From Aquirhabdus parva (GTDB taxonomy: Bacteria; Pseudomonadota; Gammaproteobacteria; Pseudomonadales; Moraxellaceae), in the NCBI RefSeq assembly GCF_003351745.1, contig NZ_CP031222.1, positions 248,001 to 312,000 of the forward strand: a stretch of DNA of 64,000 nt, read 5' to 3'. This document shows, piece after piece, positions 37,149 through 45,223 of this stretch. Each line of letters opens with the position of its first letter. Position 1 is the first letter of the stretch. Position numbers and translations under genes: made by a program. Below the pieces are notes generated by a model. That model was given only the letters and a program-made list of their open reading frames with translations, was not told where the DNA came from and did no database searches.

Positions 37149-39079
37149 TAAATGTAGCGGTAAGGCCATTGAAGAAAATTCTTGTTATAGATGATGAAAT
37201 TTATGGTATTAGAGCCGACAGAATATATACCGTTGCAAAAGATTTTTTTGAAGAATTAAGGGATATTCATCAACCACTCACAATTAGTTTAGTTAATTTC
37301 TTGGTAAGTAATTCTGATCAATTTGATATTGATTTAACATTAGGAATTAATAATATAGGCCCAACAGATCTTTATAGTCAGGCTATTTCTAAAAAAATTT
37401 TCAAAGAGAATGCTCCAGAAGAAATATTGACAGAGTTGCAGTCCTTATATGATGAGAATGATAATGTCTTGAAAATTCGGGAAGTAATAGAGGAGGCCTT
37501 TCCGAGTAACAGCTATGAAGTAAGCCTTCTGGATAAGTTACCACAAAATGCTTATGATGAAAGTTATTTGGAAGACTTTGATCTTATAATTGTGGATTTA
37601 TATTTACTGCCGCAGCAAGATGATCCCACATCTACCTCTTATTTGAACCATATTTCAAATTTTCCAAACTTACCGCCAATAATTATCATATCTTCTCATT
37701 TCAATAACTTAGATATAGTAAATACTTCTGCATATTTTAGAAAGACTAACTTAAGCGCTACTGGACTTTCCACTTTATCAAAAGAGAAGTTATTATCAAA
37801 TGATTTTGGATCTATGGGTTTACAGCTCATGTTTCAAAAAATGTCAAATCAAAGAGCCATATCAAACAAGACGCGGGCATTAATTCAAACTTGGAAACAG
37901 ACACTTACCGATACTGTGGAATCTTTTTCAGAAACTCTCTGGAAATTGGATGCCTCAATAATGCAACAACTTTATAATGATGCAATCGAAGATACTCAAT
38001 CTTTTGATGACTTGCTCAACTCTTTTTTAAGCAAAGAATTATTATGGCACATGGAGAAATGCTCAAACCTTAAAGTTGCTATGGCGCAACTCTCTGAAGG
38101 TTTTTCTCAAGCAGATAACATAAATTTATTAACGTATGAGGTTGATGTTGCTGCACATCGATCTATGCTTTCCCATCATTTCTACATTGGTGGAGAGCAA
38201 GTCGTAGAGTTATGGAGGGTATACGGGAATGGAAGGCATCAACGAACAGCTTTAAAAGATTTAAACAAAAATCTTCTTACAGTATTGCCATTTGGTTCTG
38301 TTTTGAAGAGTGATACTGCAACAGGTAATTCATTCATTTATATTAATATAACTCAACCTTGTAATTTAGCTAACTTTCCAAGAAGTGTAATTAAGTCAGA
38401 GAACTCACCTAATTCAATTATGCTCATTAGAGCAAAAATCACACCCAAAACTAACGCAAATTTCATTCCATTCAACAGTGAACGAAATATTTCTATTTTT
38501 GAGCTTATTGATAATTATGGAAATATTCTTCAAGCGTATGATGTCGATCCTCAAAGCAGTCAAGTAATAAGTTTGGGTTTAACTGATCTTTTGAGCTTCA
38601 TTAAATTACAGAAGCTCTCAAGAGTTGGACGTATAAGGCCAGAAATTGCTATCAATCTACAGCAACAAGTTGCAATAAATCTAATTCGGCCAAGTCAATC
38701 TCGATTCAAAAGGATAGGATTAAGAAAGGTTGTAGTACTTCTTAAAAAGCGTGGTGAGAGTGAACCTTTAAAGTTTAAGCAGGGGGAAATACTAAATGTA
38801 GTGGAGTCAGAGAAAAACAAAATTACAATACCTGGCCGGGAAAGTTTAGATATGTCCTTATGGCTGTTTAAGCTACTTGATGATGTTAGTTTTAATATCG
38901 AGACAATAAGCGAGGTATTAAGCAAGCCCTTATCACTGACTGCAAAAAAAACGATTTTCCAGAATATCGAAATACAGTTTTATGAAATAGATAATTTAGC
39001 CAATGCACTCCAAAAACTCAGGAGCATGAGCGGGTCAAAAGAATTAAACCTATTCATATTTATTGAAAAAGCTCCTTAA
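37145..39079 (+). CDS. Receiver-like protein paired with the double GHKL ATPase
   Basis: 644 residues. The first 200 show a response-regulator receiver pattern: KKILVIDDE (D16, D17), then DLIIVDLYLLP with a candidate phosphoacceptor D151, PPIIIISSHFN and FRKTN (K200). D17 and D151 are about 130 residues apart instead of the usual 40-50, so roughly 85 residues are inserted between strands 1 and 3. The remaining 440 residues match nothing I recognise and contain no evident DNA-binding motif. It starts within the stop codon of the GHKL gene (ATGA), implying a stoichiometric kinase/receiver-like pair. It ends 38 bp from the converging sspD-like gene. Possibly the effector half of the pair; that is inference. 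Confidence 0.65.
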   Translation: MINVAVRPLKKILVIDDEIYGIRADRIYTVAKDFFEELRDIHQPLTISLVNFLVSNSDQFDIDLTLGINNIGPTDLYSQAISKKIFKENAPEEILTELQSLYDENDNVLKIREVIEEAFPSNSYEVSLLDKLPQNAYDESYLEDFDLIIVDLYLLPQQDDPTSTSYLNHISNFPNLPPIIIISSHFNNLDIVNTSAYFRKTNLSATGLSTLSKEKLLSNDFGSMGLQLMFQKMSNQRAISNKTRALIQTWKQTLTDTVESFSETLWKLDASIMQQLYNDAIEDTQSFDDLLNSFLSKELLWHMEKCSNLKVAMAQLSEGFSQADNINLLTYEVDVAAHRSMLSHHFYIGGEQVVELWRVYGNGRHQRTALKDLNKNLLTVLPFGSVLKSDTATGNSFIYINITQPCNLANFPRSVIKSENSPNSIMLIRAKITPKTNANFIPFNSERNISIFELIDNYGNILQAYDVDPQSSQVISLGLTDLLSFIKLQKLSRVGRIRPEIAINLQQQVAINLIRPSQSRFKRIGLRKVVVLLKKRGESEPLKFKQGEILNVVESEKNKITIPGRESLDMSLWLFKLLDDVSFNIETISEVLSKPLSLTAKKTIFQNIEIQFYEIDNLANALQKLRSMSGSKELNLFIFIEKAP

Positions 39080-39117
39080 ATATTCCAACTCAAATTATGG
39101 GAGCGTTGCAATCCAAA

Positions 39118-39960
39118 CTATTTGTGGCAGGTCAGGCACGATCCATTCCCCTCATCCTCTAAATAAAGATCATCTATATCTAGGGTTTCAATTTGTTGGG
39201 GCCGTAATGGGTTGATTGGCTTGCGTTGAATCGCCTTCTGTTTACGTAATTCGAAATCAGCTTGAATTTGTTTAATCCGAGGAGGTTTTTCTAATTCTTC
39301 GAGAGACTCGCCTCTGGACCAAGTAAATGGTGATCCCGCATTTAAAGCTGTCTTTTCATAGGCTTTTGCTTCTTCAAATGCAGAGGGGTGTCTTTCTTTA
39401 AGTCGTACCCATTCAATTTTTTGTTGAAAAAAACAAAACGTACATCCACTACGAGAACGCCATTCGTAATATTTCGGTAAACCAACACCCGATGCTTCTA
39501 GTAACTCGTATACACCGGCTTTATCTATCCCATGTTGGCGAAAAGGGAAAGTAACCTCTAGGTTTTTATGCTGTGATATCAACCCTACTCGGTGCTCCTC
39601 ATCAGCTCGAATGGCAACGTAACTATAAACCTTATCACCTTTCTCTAGCCATGGGCGAATCCAGTTTTTAAATGGTAATAGCTTGAGCTGGCGAGTGCAC
39701 CAGCGCGTCTGGGCACTGGGTAGAAAATCATTATACTGCCTCAGCCAAAAATCGAAGTCACGGTCACCATTGATATATTCAATTTTTTGCCCTAGAAAAC
39801 CCTCAAGTTTTGCTAAAAAGTCATAAACTTCAGGCAATTCCTTCCCTGTATCTGTAAAAAAATAATGGATTTTTAATTCTGGATGATGTTGTCGCATATA
39901 GATTGCAAGTGCTGCACTATCTTTGCCGCCAGAGAGACCTAGGACATGATGTTCGCTCAT
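39118..39960 (-). CDS. sspD: PP-loop PAPS-reductase-family protein, SspD-like
   Basis: 280 residues. SGGKDS at 10-15 is the PP-loop that binds and splits ATP to adenylate a substrate, followed by YFFTDTGKELPEVYDFL, the PAPS-reductase/DndC pattern. Cys residues in WCTRQLK, SGCTFCFF and GSCLTC could carry sulfur or bind a metal cluster. In DndC and SspD this family activates the DNA backbone phosphate for sulfur insertion. Its ATG overlaps the stop of the large ATPase gene by 4 bp. Assignment to SspD rather than DndC rests on the DUF4007 and ATPase partners upstream. Confidence 0.75.
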   Translation of the reverse strand: MSEHHVLGLSGGKDSAALAIYMRQHHPELKIHYFFTDTGKELPEVYDFLAKLEGFLGQKIEYINGDRDFDFWLRQYNDFLPSAQTRWCTRQLKLLPFKNWIRPWLEKGDKVYSYVAIRADEEHRVGLISQHKNLEVTFPFRQHGIDKAGVYELLEASGVGLPKYYEWRSRSGCTFCFFQQKIEWVRLKERHPSAFEEAKAYEKTALNAGSPFTWSRGESLEELEKPPRIKQIQADFELRKQKAIQRKPINPLRPQQIETLDIDDLYLEDEGNGSCLTCHK

Positions 39961-42900
39961 GAGGTTACCTCATCTACTTGCTTTAACTCTTGAATAACTT
40001 TTGTTCCTGCCTCCACTAAAGCCGCTAAAAATATCTCTCTTTTATAGTCACCATTATCCAGAGATTTTAGCAATTGTTCAGATAGAAGTTGAATTTTTAG
40101 CGTATCTTTTTCAGATACATCGAAGGAACCCGTGATAGTTTTTTTATTACCAAATACAACACCAATAGCGCGCCTTGTAGGGGCTCGCTCTCTTAGGTTT
40201 GCAAGTACTTCAAGTCTTCTAAATGCGCTAGACCATGAAAGTAACTGAACTTCTCCTGCATCTAGATCATGGTCTGTCCAGTCCTTACTAGACTTACTTG
40301 TTGCTAGCATAAGTAGACTTTCTATTTCTTCAATTTTGCCTGTATAAGTGCTAAGTCGTGTAGCGAATGCTTCTAGTTTGAAGTCTGCACCTACACCCGA
40401 AACAATTGAGCCTCTATGGTTAAGACTTTCTAGGTCTAAGTCTTGATCGAGAGCGATAAAAAGATTTCGCTCTATATCCCTTAGTCTTAATTCGAAAGCA
40501 TTGACCAATTCAGCTGTAATCATTGATATCTTTGAAGTGATAAAGTGTGCGTCAGTTGAGTTTAGCGCTGTGGGAATATCAACAAATAATACTTTATGTG
40601 GATCAGAAGCATGCAGTAATAAGTTTCTAATAGTCTTAGTTTCTTTAGTCAGCTTATCTGTTCTGCGTGTCCATGCGGGAATTCCGTAAACTATAGAAAC
40701 TAGAGCGCGTGCTGAATCAAGAGGGTCTGTATCTATAGGCCGTTTTAATTGCTCTGTGAGTGATCGAGCCAATTGCGTCAATATTTGTTTTTCGCTTGAT
40801 TGCAGTTCGACATAACGCCAACTGATTCGCCTTGGATCTTGTAACCATTCATCTAAAGAAGCTTCAGTTAGATCAGGGCTAAACATACCATCTGTATATA
40901 CTGCTAAATGCTGTTTATTAGCTAGATAAAATGATAATGCGAATATAGGTAGTAGACCATTTTTAACTCCATATGGCGGTTTGGACCACACGTCATAAAG
41001 ATCTGATAGCTTAATGAGATTTTTTGAACGTTGAACTAGTTTCTTCGTGCTGTTCCAGAGCTGAATGGCTGACGATGAGTTTGGGGATTCTTTCGGCTCA
41101 AAGATATTCCAAATACCATCAATCTCTCGATGTATGCCTAGTGCTTTAATCGTTGTGCGATATAAGCCTGCTGCTGCTGACATTGTATCGAAGCCAAGGT
41201 TTTCAAGATGACTATTAAGTAGCATGGCTCTTAAAAGATCTTTTTGTGCCTTAACTGCGCTAGTGGATAATGCATTTCGATTAACTAACTCACTGATGAC
41301 TTTTGGTGAGTGTTTATAAGTATGATCGGCGATCTCTGAAGCAATACGAGATAAGCCACCTGAATTCACAACATCATTCCAGCTCCATTGGGCATCGTTA
41401 AATGCTTGTCGCAGTTCGTCAGCTAAAGCAATTTTAACAGCTTGGATTCGTGCGGTTACTTCTCTCATAGCAACACTATCAGAGTGAAGTTTTAGACTAT
41501 TGTCTCGAACGAAGTGAAGAGCTGTGAGTTCTTCTAGTAGCCTAAAAATTATTTCCCCGTTTTTTGGTACTCCAATAAGAATGCCTTTTTTAGTTGCAGT
41601 TTTAGCAACCTTTTCTTCTAGTACGAACTGATTATTTTTGTTTTCAATTACATTGGGAATCACTAGCATGAATTCACCGCACGAACTTCCTGAGGCATTA
41701 AAACGTTCTATGTTCTTTACAGCATCTGGTTCAAGGAAGATTGAGCGGGAAAGCCAACGCATAGCTCCCGTTTCCCAATAGTGCTTACGAGCAGTGATAG
41801 GGCTAAGTTCTAGAAAATTCCTAATTTTGGATAAATCGGGTACCCCTATTGTTAGGAGGGCTTCATGAACTGCAGCCTCAATATCAAAGTCACTGCCTGC
41901 ATATACAGCCCATGAATCCGTATGCTTTCTAAAAATTAGAATGGAGGCTAGAGCAAGCTCTGAAAGAGCTTCTTTGGTCTGATCCTCAGTTAGCGTATGA
42001 ATGCAGTAAGTAAGTAGTTGATTTTCAGCGGCTAATCCTGATCCATTTCTCAGAATCTCTATAAGTGCAACTGTTTTAACTAAATTAACATGTAGCGTTG
42101 AAAATATGGCCTCAGCTCTTTCTATCGCATCAACACTTAGCGACCATCGGTGACCATCAACTGATGCGAGAATTGCGGGTTCGAAATTAACTTGAAGATA
42201 GTCCCAAAATTGGTGTGGCCAATAATAGGTTGAGTCTTTTGAGTTGATACCTTTGATGACTTCTGAAAAGCCTAGGGGTTCCGCTGAAGCTAGAAAGCTA
42301 AAAACACTTCGCTCATTCTGTCCAAATTTCTTCTTTGACGCGGGGCCAAGCATTGCGGCCGTGACGGGATGTAAAGGCCAGCAAGAGTCCAGAAGTTGGG
42401 CTATATTAGGTGCTGCGCTTGGTCTTCTTTTAAGAATAACTTTTGCAATTTGATCGGCAGTTTGTGAGCTATTCGGATGATCTAGATTAGTATTAATGGC
42501 TTGACCGATTAACGATACTGTTTCATCGGTTCCAGCAACAAGTGGTATGTCGACATAGCGCCCCTGCACTTTTGCCCAGTCTTGTTGGGCTGCAAATCCT
42601 AGACGGGATGCATATTGTTCAAAAGATTGATGCAATACCCCTATAACAACTAGGTTCCCTTTGCACCGAGCAGCAGCTTCCGCAAGCGTTTGATAGAAGC
42701 CAATATCTTCACCAGTATATGCAGCATGCTCCAAAGACTTTCCGAGCTCGTCAATAATTAGTAATACACCTGCATTTTCAGAAGTATTTTCTGCTAAGTC
42801 CAAGAGGCGGGCTATAACGGGCTGTTCTGAATCTTGAAATATTTTTGACTCATTACAAACATGATCCAAGGATGATGCAATTTGGACTTCAATTGGCGCT

Positions 42901-43259
42901 CTTTTCCCTACAATTGGTATAACTATCCAAGGTTTATCTGAATCAAAAAATTGTTTAATTCCTTGATTGATGTCTCCTAAAGTTTTGCTTGCTATTTTTC
43001 TGGTTTCTTTTGATCCACCTGCTAGAGAGGCTAAGGTTAGAGCTAACAAAGACTTGCCACCACCGTACGGACCAGTCCAAGTAAAAGCTCTTTGTTGAGT
43101 TAGACTTAAGTGATTGCCAGTAATCTCGAGTAAGTGTTTTGCTGAAGCCTGTAGAATGTAGCCTTCAATAGCATCAACTCTCCCAAAATCCATATCAATT
43201 CGAACTGAACGCAAAAAATGGCGTTGAACCGAAACGACATCTGATAGATTTTTATACAT
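39957..43259 (-). CDS. sspC: Large P-loop ATPase, SspC-like
   Basis: 1100 residues. The N-terminal P-loop domain has Walker A GPYGGGKS (63-70) and Walker B LLIIDE (166-171); the remaining 800 residues are largely helical with no second motif I recognise. A protein of this kind between a DUF4007 protein and a PAPS-reductase-like protein matches SspC of the single-stranded phosphorothioation system (DNA-binding ATPase of the modification complex). It overlaps sspB by 8 bp and sspD by 4 bp, so the three are translated as one unit. Low G+C and AT-rich codon use match the island. Confidence 0.7.
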   Translation of the reverse strand: MYKNLSDVVSVQRHFLRSVRIDMDFGRVDAIEGYILQASAKHLLEITGNHLSLTQQRAFTWTGPYGGGKSLLALTLASLAGGSKETRKIASKTLGDINQGIKQFFDSDKPWIVIPIVGKRAPIEVQIASSLDHVCNESKIFQDSEQPVIARLLDLAENTSENAGVLLIIDELGKSLEHAAYTGEDIGFYQTLAEAAARCKGNLVVIGVLHQSFEQYASRLGFAAQQDWAKVQGRYVDIPLVAGTDETVSLIGQAINTNLDHPNSSQTADQIAKVILKRRPSAAPNIAQLLDSCWPLHPVTAAMLGPASKKKFGQNERSVFSFLASAEPLGFSEVIKGINSKDSTYYWPHQFWDYLQVNFEPAILASVDGHRWSLSVDAIERAEAIFSTLHVNLVKTVALIEILRNGSGLAAENQLLTYCIHTLTEDQTKEALSELALASILIFRKHTDSWAVYAGSDFDIEAAVHEALLTIGVPDLSKIRNFLELSPITARKHYWETGAMRWLSRSIFLEPDAVKNIERFNASGSSCGEFMLVIPNVIENKNNQFVLEEKVAKTATKKGILIGVPKNGEIIFRLLEELTALHFVRDNSLKLHSDSVAMREVTARIQAVKIALADELRQAFNDAQWSWNDVVNSGGLSRIASEIADHTYKHSPKVISELVNRNALSTSAVKAQKDLLRAMLLNSHLENLGFDTMSAAAGLYRTTIKALGIHREIDGIWNIFEPKESPNSSSAIQLWNSTKKLVQRSKNLIKLSDLYDVWSKPPYGVKNGLLPIFALSFYLANKQHLAVYTDGMFSPDLTEASLDEWLQDPRRISWRYVELQSSEKQILTQLARSLTEQLKRPIDTDPLDSARALVSIVYGIPAWTRRTDKLTKETKTIRNLLLHASDPHKVLFVDIPTALNSTDAHFITSKISMITAELVNAFELRLRDIERNLFIALDQDLDLESLNHRGSIVSGVGADFKLEAFATRLSTYTGKIEEIESLLMLATSKSSKDWTDHDLDAGEVQLLSWSSAFRRLEVLANLRERAPTRRAIGVVFGNKKTITGSFDVSEKDTLKIQLLSEQLLKSLDNGDYKREIFLAALVEAGTKVIQELKQVDEVTS

Positions 43260-44196
43260 ATGCGCCTCTCAGGATTCTTAGCTTTGCTTGATCCATATTT
43301 TCATTGCCAATTCTGCTAACCTGACGAATACCCGAACTATCGGTCCACTGTAGATAATTGTCTGTTATTTCAGAAATTCTAGATAAACGATCGCTAACAG
43401 CATCCTCATCTAACTTGAAAACTCTACCGGGTGAGCTATAGTCATGAGCAATCAAATTAAACGCTAATGTGGTTTGTGATGAGTTTGATGCTCTTTCACA
43501 TCGACTCCAGAAATCTAGTAATGCAAAACCAAATACTGCATCTGATAAAGAGTGTTGAGCACCTCTATTAAAGTGATATTGTCCCTTACCTACCATTGAA
43601 ATTAGACCTAGACTGGCCAACAAAGGTTCAATGTTATCTTCTGTGTCGTGAGCAGAAACATAACATTTCAGGCAGGTCTCAACATCTCTAGATACTGTTG
43701 AATCAGATCTGACGGCCTTATTTGACTGTGTAAAATCAGAAATAATAGAAATAATATCTTCGTTTTTAAAGGTTTGGTTTTGGATAAGATTAAAAATAAT
43801 GTGCAAAGTAGCTGAGCGTTTTGAGCGCCCTGCAAGCAGCCAATGTACTAACCATATACTAGCTTCATGTTCAAGAAATTGATCTACACCGCTATCTTCA
43901 TCAAAGAGTAATGTCCCAATTTCACCTATTTCGAAACCATTTTGTTCAGTACTTTCTTTAATCACGTCACAAGCCAGAGCCCAATGTTTTATCGAGGAAA
44001 CCATATTCTTTCCAACACCAAATCGTTCAATTGCATCTTCTGCAGAAAAAACTGTTTTTGGCGCGCAATGATTTTGTTTATCAGTGAATTGAACTATTTG
44101 AGAGTAAGCTTTACGTAGCCATAGTTGTCGGAGAGGGAAAGTTTCATGACCCGAAAACATCGGTTTTATATCTGATGGAAAGCGAATGTTACTCAT
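43252..44196 (-). CDS. sspB: DUF4007-family protein, SspB-like
   Basis: 314 residues. MFSGHETFPLRQLWLRKAY near the N-terminus and FGVGKNMVSSIKHWALACDV are the DUF4007 (PF13182) signature. SspB of the Ssp phosphorothioate system belongs to this family as I recall it and nicks DNA so that sulfur can be introduced at C-C-A sites. It is the first gene of a minus-strand operon with sspC and sspD. The start ATG has no clear ribosome binding site. Three copies of CCAGTA/TACTGG lie 17-55 bp upstream of the start and may be an operator. DUF4007 also occurs in other PAPS-reductase-linked loci, so the Ssp label is likely, not certain. Confidence 0.72.
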   Translation of the reverse strand: MSNIRFPSDIKPMFSGHETFPLRQLWLRKAYSQIVQFTDKQNHCAPKTVFSAEDAIERFGVGKNMVSSIKHWALACDVIKESTEQNGFEIGEIGTLLFDEDSGVDQFLEHEASIWLVHWLLAGRSKRSATLHIIFNLIQNQTFKNEDIISIISDFTQSNKAVRSDSTVSRDVETCLKCYVSAHDTEDNIEPLLASLGLISMVGKGQYHFNRGAQHSLSDAVFGFALLDFWSRCERASNSSQTTLAFNLIAHDYSSPGRVFKLDEDAVSDRLSRISEITDNYLQWTDSSGIRQVSRIGNENMDQAKLRILRGAYV

Positions 44197-44212
44197 GTGC
44201 TGGTGATTCCGT

Positions 44213-44251
44213 CCAGTAGCGATGGATTGTTACTGGAGGATTCTACCAGTA
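44213..44251. promoter_or_regulatory. Triple CCAGTA/TACTGG repeat upstream of sspB
   Basis: CCAGTA (44213-44218), TACTGG (44231-44236) and CCAGTA (44246-44251) alternate in orientation with 12 and 9 nt spacers, 17-55 bp upstream of the sspB start. Candidate binding site for a dimeric regulator; it could also form a hairpin in the leader. Confidence 0.35.
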
Positions 44252-44378
44252 AGCAATCAAAAACTAAATGTTAATCTCAGAAGGAGTACGGTCGGTACCG
44301 TTTCTCTACTACTAATAATTCACACTGCCTTTAATTGGAGACTCGTATTAGTCAATTAGGCTACAAAATTTAAGTGTA

Positions 44379-44445
44379 TTTTGATTGTGTTACTTTATCA
44401 TATTGCGCTATTCTTTTGTTAAATGATTATGTAACGCAATCAAAA
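44379..44445. promoter_or_regulatory. Large dyad at the start of the UmuD-like gene
   Basis: TTTTGATTGTGTTAC (44379-44393) and GTAACGCAATCAAAA (44431-44445) are inverted copies with one mismatch in 15, 37 bp apart. The last base of the right arm is the first base of the ATG start codon. The arms flank the likely promoter, so this resembles a two-site operator for autorepression, or an RNA hairpin that would hide the start. Confidence 0.5.
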
Positions 44446-45053
44446 TGAGTGAACAATCAAAAAAACGCGGTGGCCGGCGAGACGGTGCGGGTCCAAAGTT
44501 TAAGTACAATGAACCAACCGTAACGATGCGGATACCACAATCACGAGTTGAGTACTTAAAAGCATGGTTGCATAGCCAATCACCTGATTTGAGAAATGAC
44601 TCATCCAATAATATTAAAATTCAAACTATTACAATAAATCCAAAGGCATTGGAAATACCTTTGATGTTAGATTATGTAGCTGCTGGATTTCCAGCACCAG
44701 TAGCTGAGGCCATTGATCGTGGAATTGACTTCAATAAAGAGTTGATAAGGAATAGAGCTTCAACTTTTGTTGTCACGGTTAATTCGTTATCTATGCTGAA
44801 TATTGGTATTGATATTGGAGATAAACTTGTTGTTGATCGTTCAATTGAACCAAAACAAGGGCACGTAGTATTGGCAGTTATTAATACAGAATTTACTGTA
44901 AAGACCTTAATGATTGAAGGCATTGGGGATAAAAAAATAATCTGGCTTCGAGCTGAAAATCCAGATTTTGCATCTATCTTTCCAATGGATGGTGATGATT
45001 TTTTAGTGTGGGGGGTTGTCACAAATGTTCTTAAAGATATGTTGAAAAAGTAA
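44445..45053 (+). CDS. UmuD/LexA-like S24 peptidase with N-terminal extension
   Basis: 202 residues. The C-terminal half is an S24 self-cleaving domain: cleavage site A80-G81 in VAAGFPAP, nucleophile S116 in LSML and general base K153 in FTVKTL; the 37-residue Ser-Lys spacing equals that of UmuD S60-K97. The N-terminal 45 residues (RGGRRDGAGPKFKYNEPTVT, then MRIPQSRVEYL) are an added basic segment like that of Acinetobacter UmuDAb, a DNA-damage-controlled repressor that self-cleaves with RecA. There is no umuC next to it. It is divergent from sspB and may regulate the island in response to DNA damage; that is inference. Confidence 0.75.
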   Translation: MSEQSKKRGGRRDGAGPKFKYNEPTVTMRIPQSRVEYLKAWLHSQSPDLRNDSSNNIKIQTITINPKALEIPLMLDYVAAGFPAPVAEAIDRGIDFNKELIRNRASTFVVTVNSLSMLNIGIDIGDKLVVDRSIEPKQGHVVLAVINTEFTVKTLMIEGIGDKKIIWLRAENPDFASIFPMDGDDFLVWGVVTNVLKDMLKK

Positions 45054-45118
45054 GAGGTATTTTGGATAACTATTATCAGTGGAGTTCCTTTTGAAATAAG
45101 TTTCATCTTCCCCACATG

Positions 45119-45223
45119 AACAGAATTTAATAATTCACCCAGCTCTCCCTTCATCCGCGCACGCGTATCATTACTCACTACACCCTGTGATGCGCTGCTA
45201 TGTCCCGTCAGAAAGATAAACCC
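45119..45223 (-). other. Possible remnant of a tyrosine recombinase C-terminus at the island edge
   Basis: Just outside the UmuD-like gene, on the minus strand, an open stretch reads LTGHSSASQGVVSNDTRARM and then KGELGELLNSV. An LTGHSS segment followed by a helical tail is reminiscent of the C-terminal box of some phage-type integrases, but the catalytic Tyr is absent and the frame has a stop at 45224. It overlaps the start of the next plus-strand gene. Very tentative; included because an integrase scar is expected at this boundary. Confidence 0.2.

Noticed and set aside
39118-39960. DndC of a classical Dnd system
   Set aside because: The PP-loop protein fits DndC too, but DndD, DndE and DndB are absent and the DUF4007 plus P-loop ATPase partners point to Ssp.
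44672-45178. 168-codon minus-strand frame opposite the UmuD-like gene
   Set aside because: Most of it is antisense to a well-supported gene; only its first 30-40 codons outside that gene are mentioned, as a possible recombinase scar.
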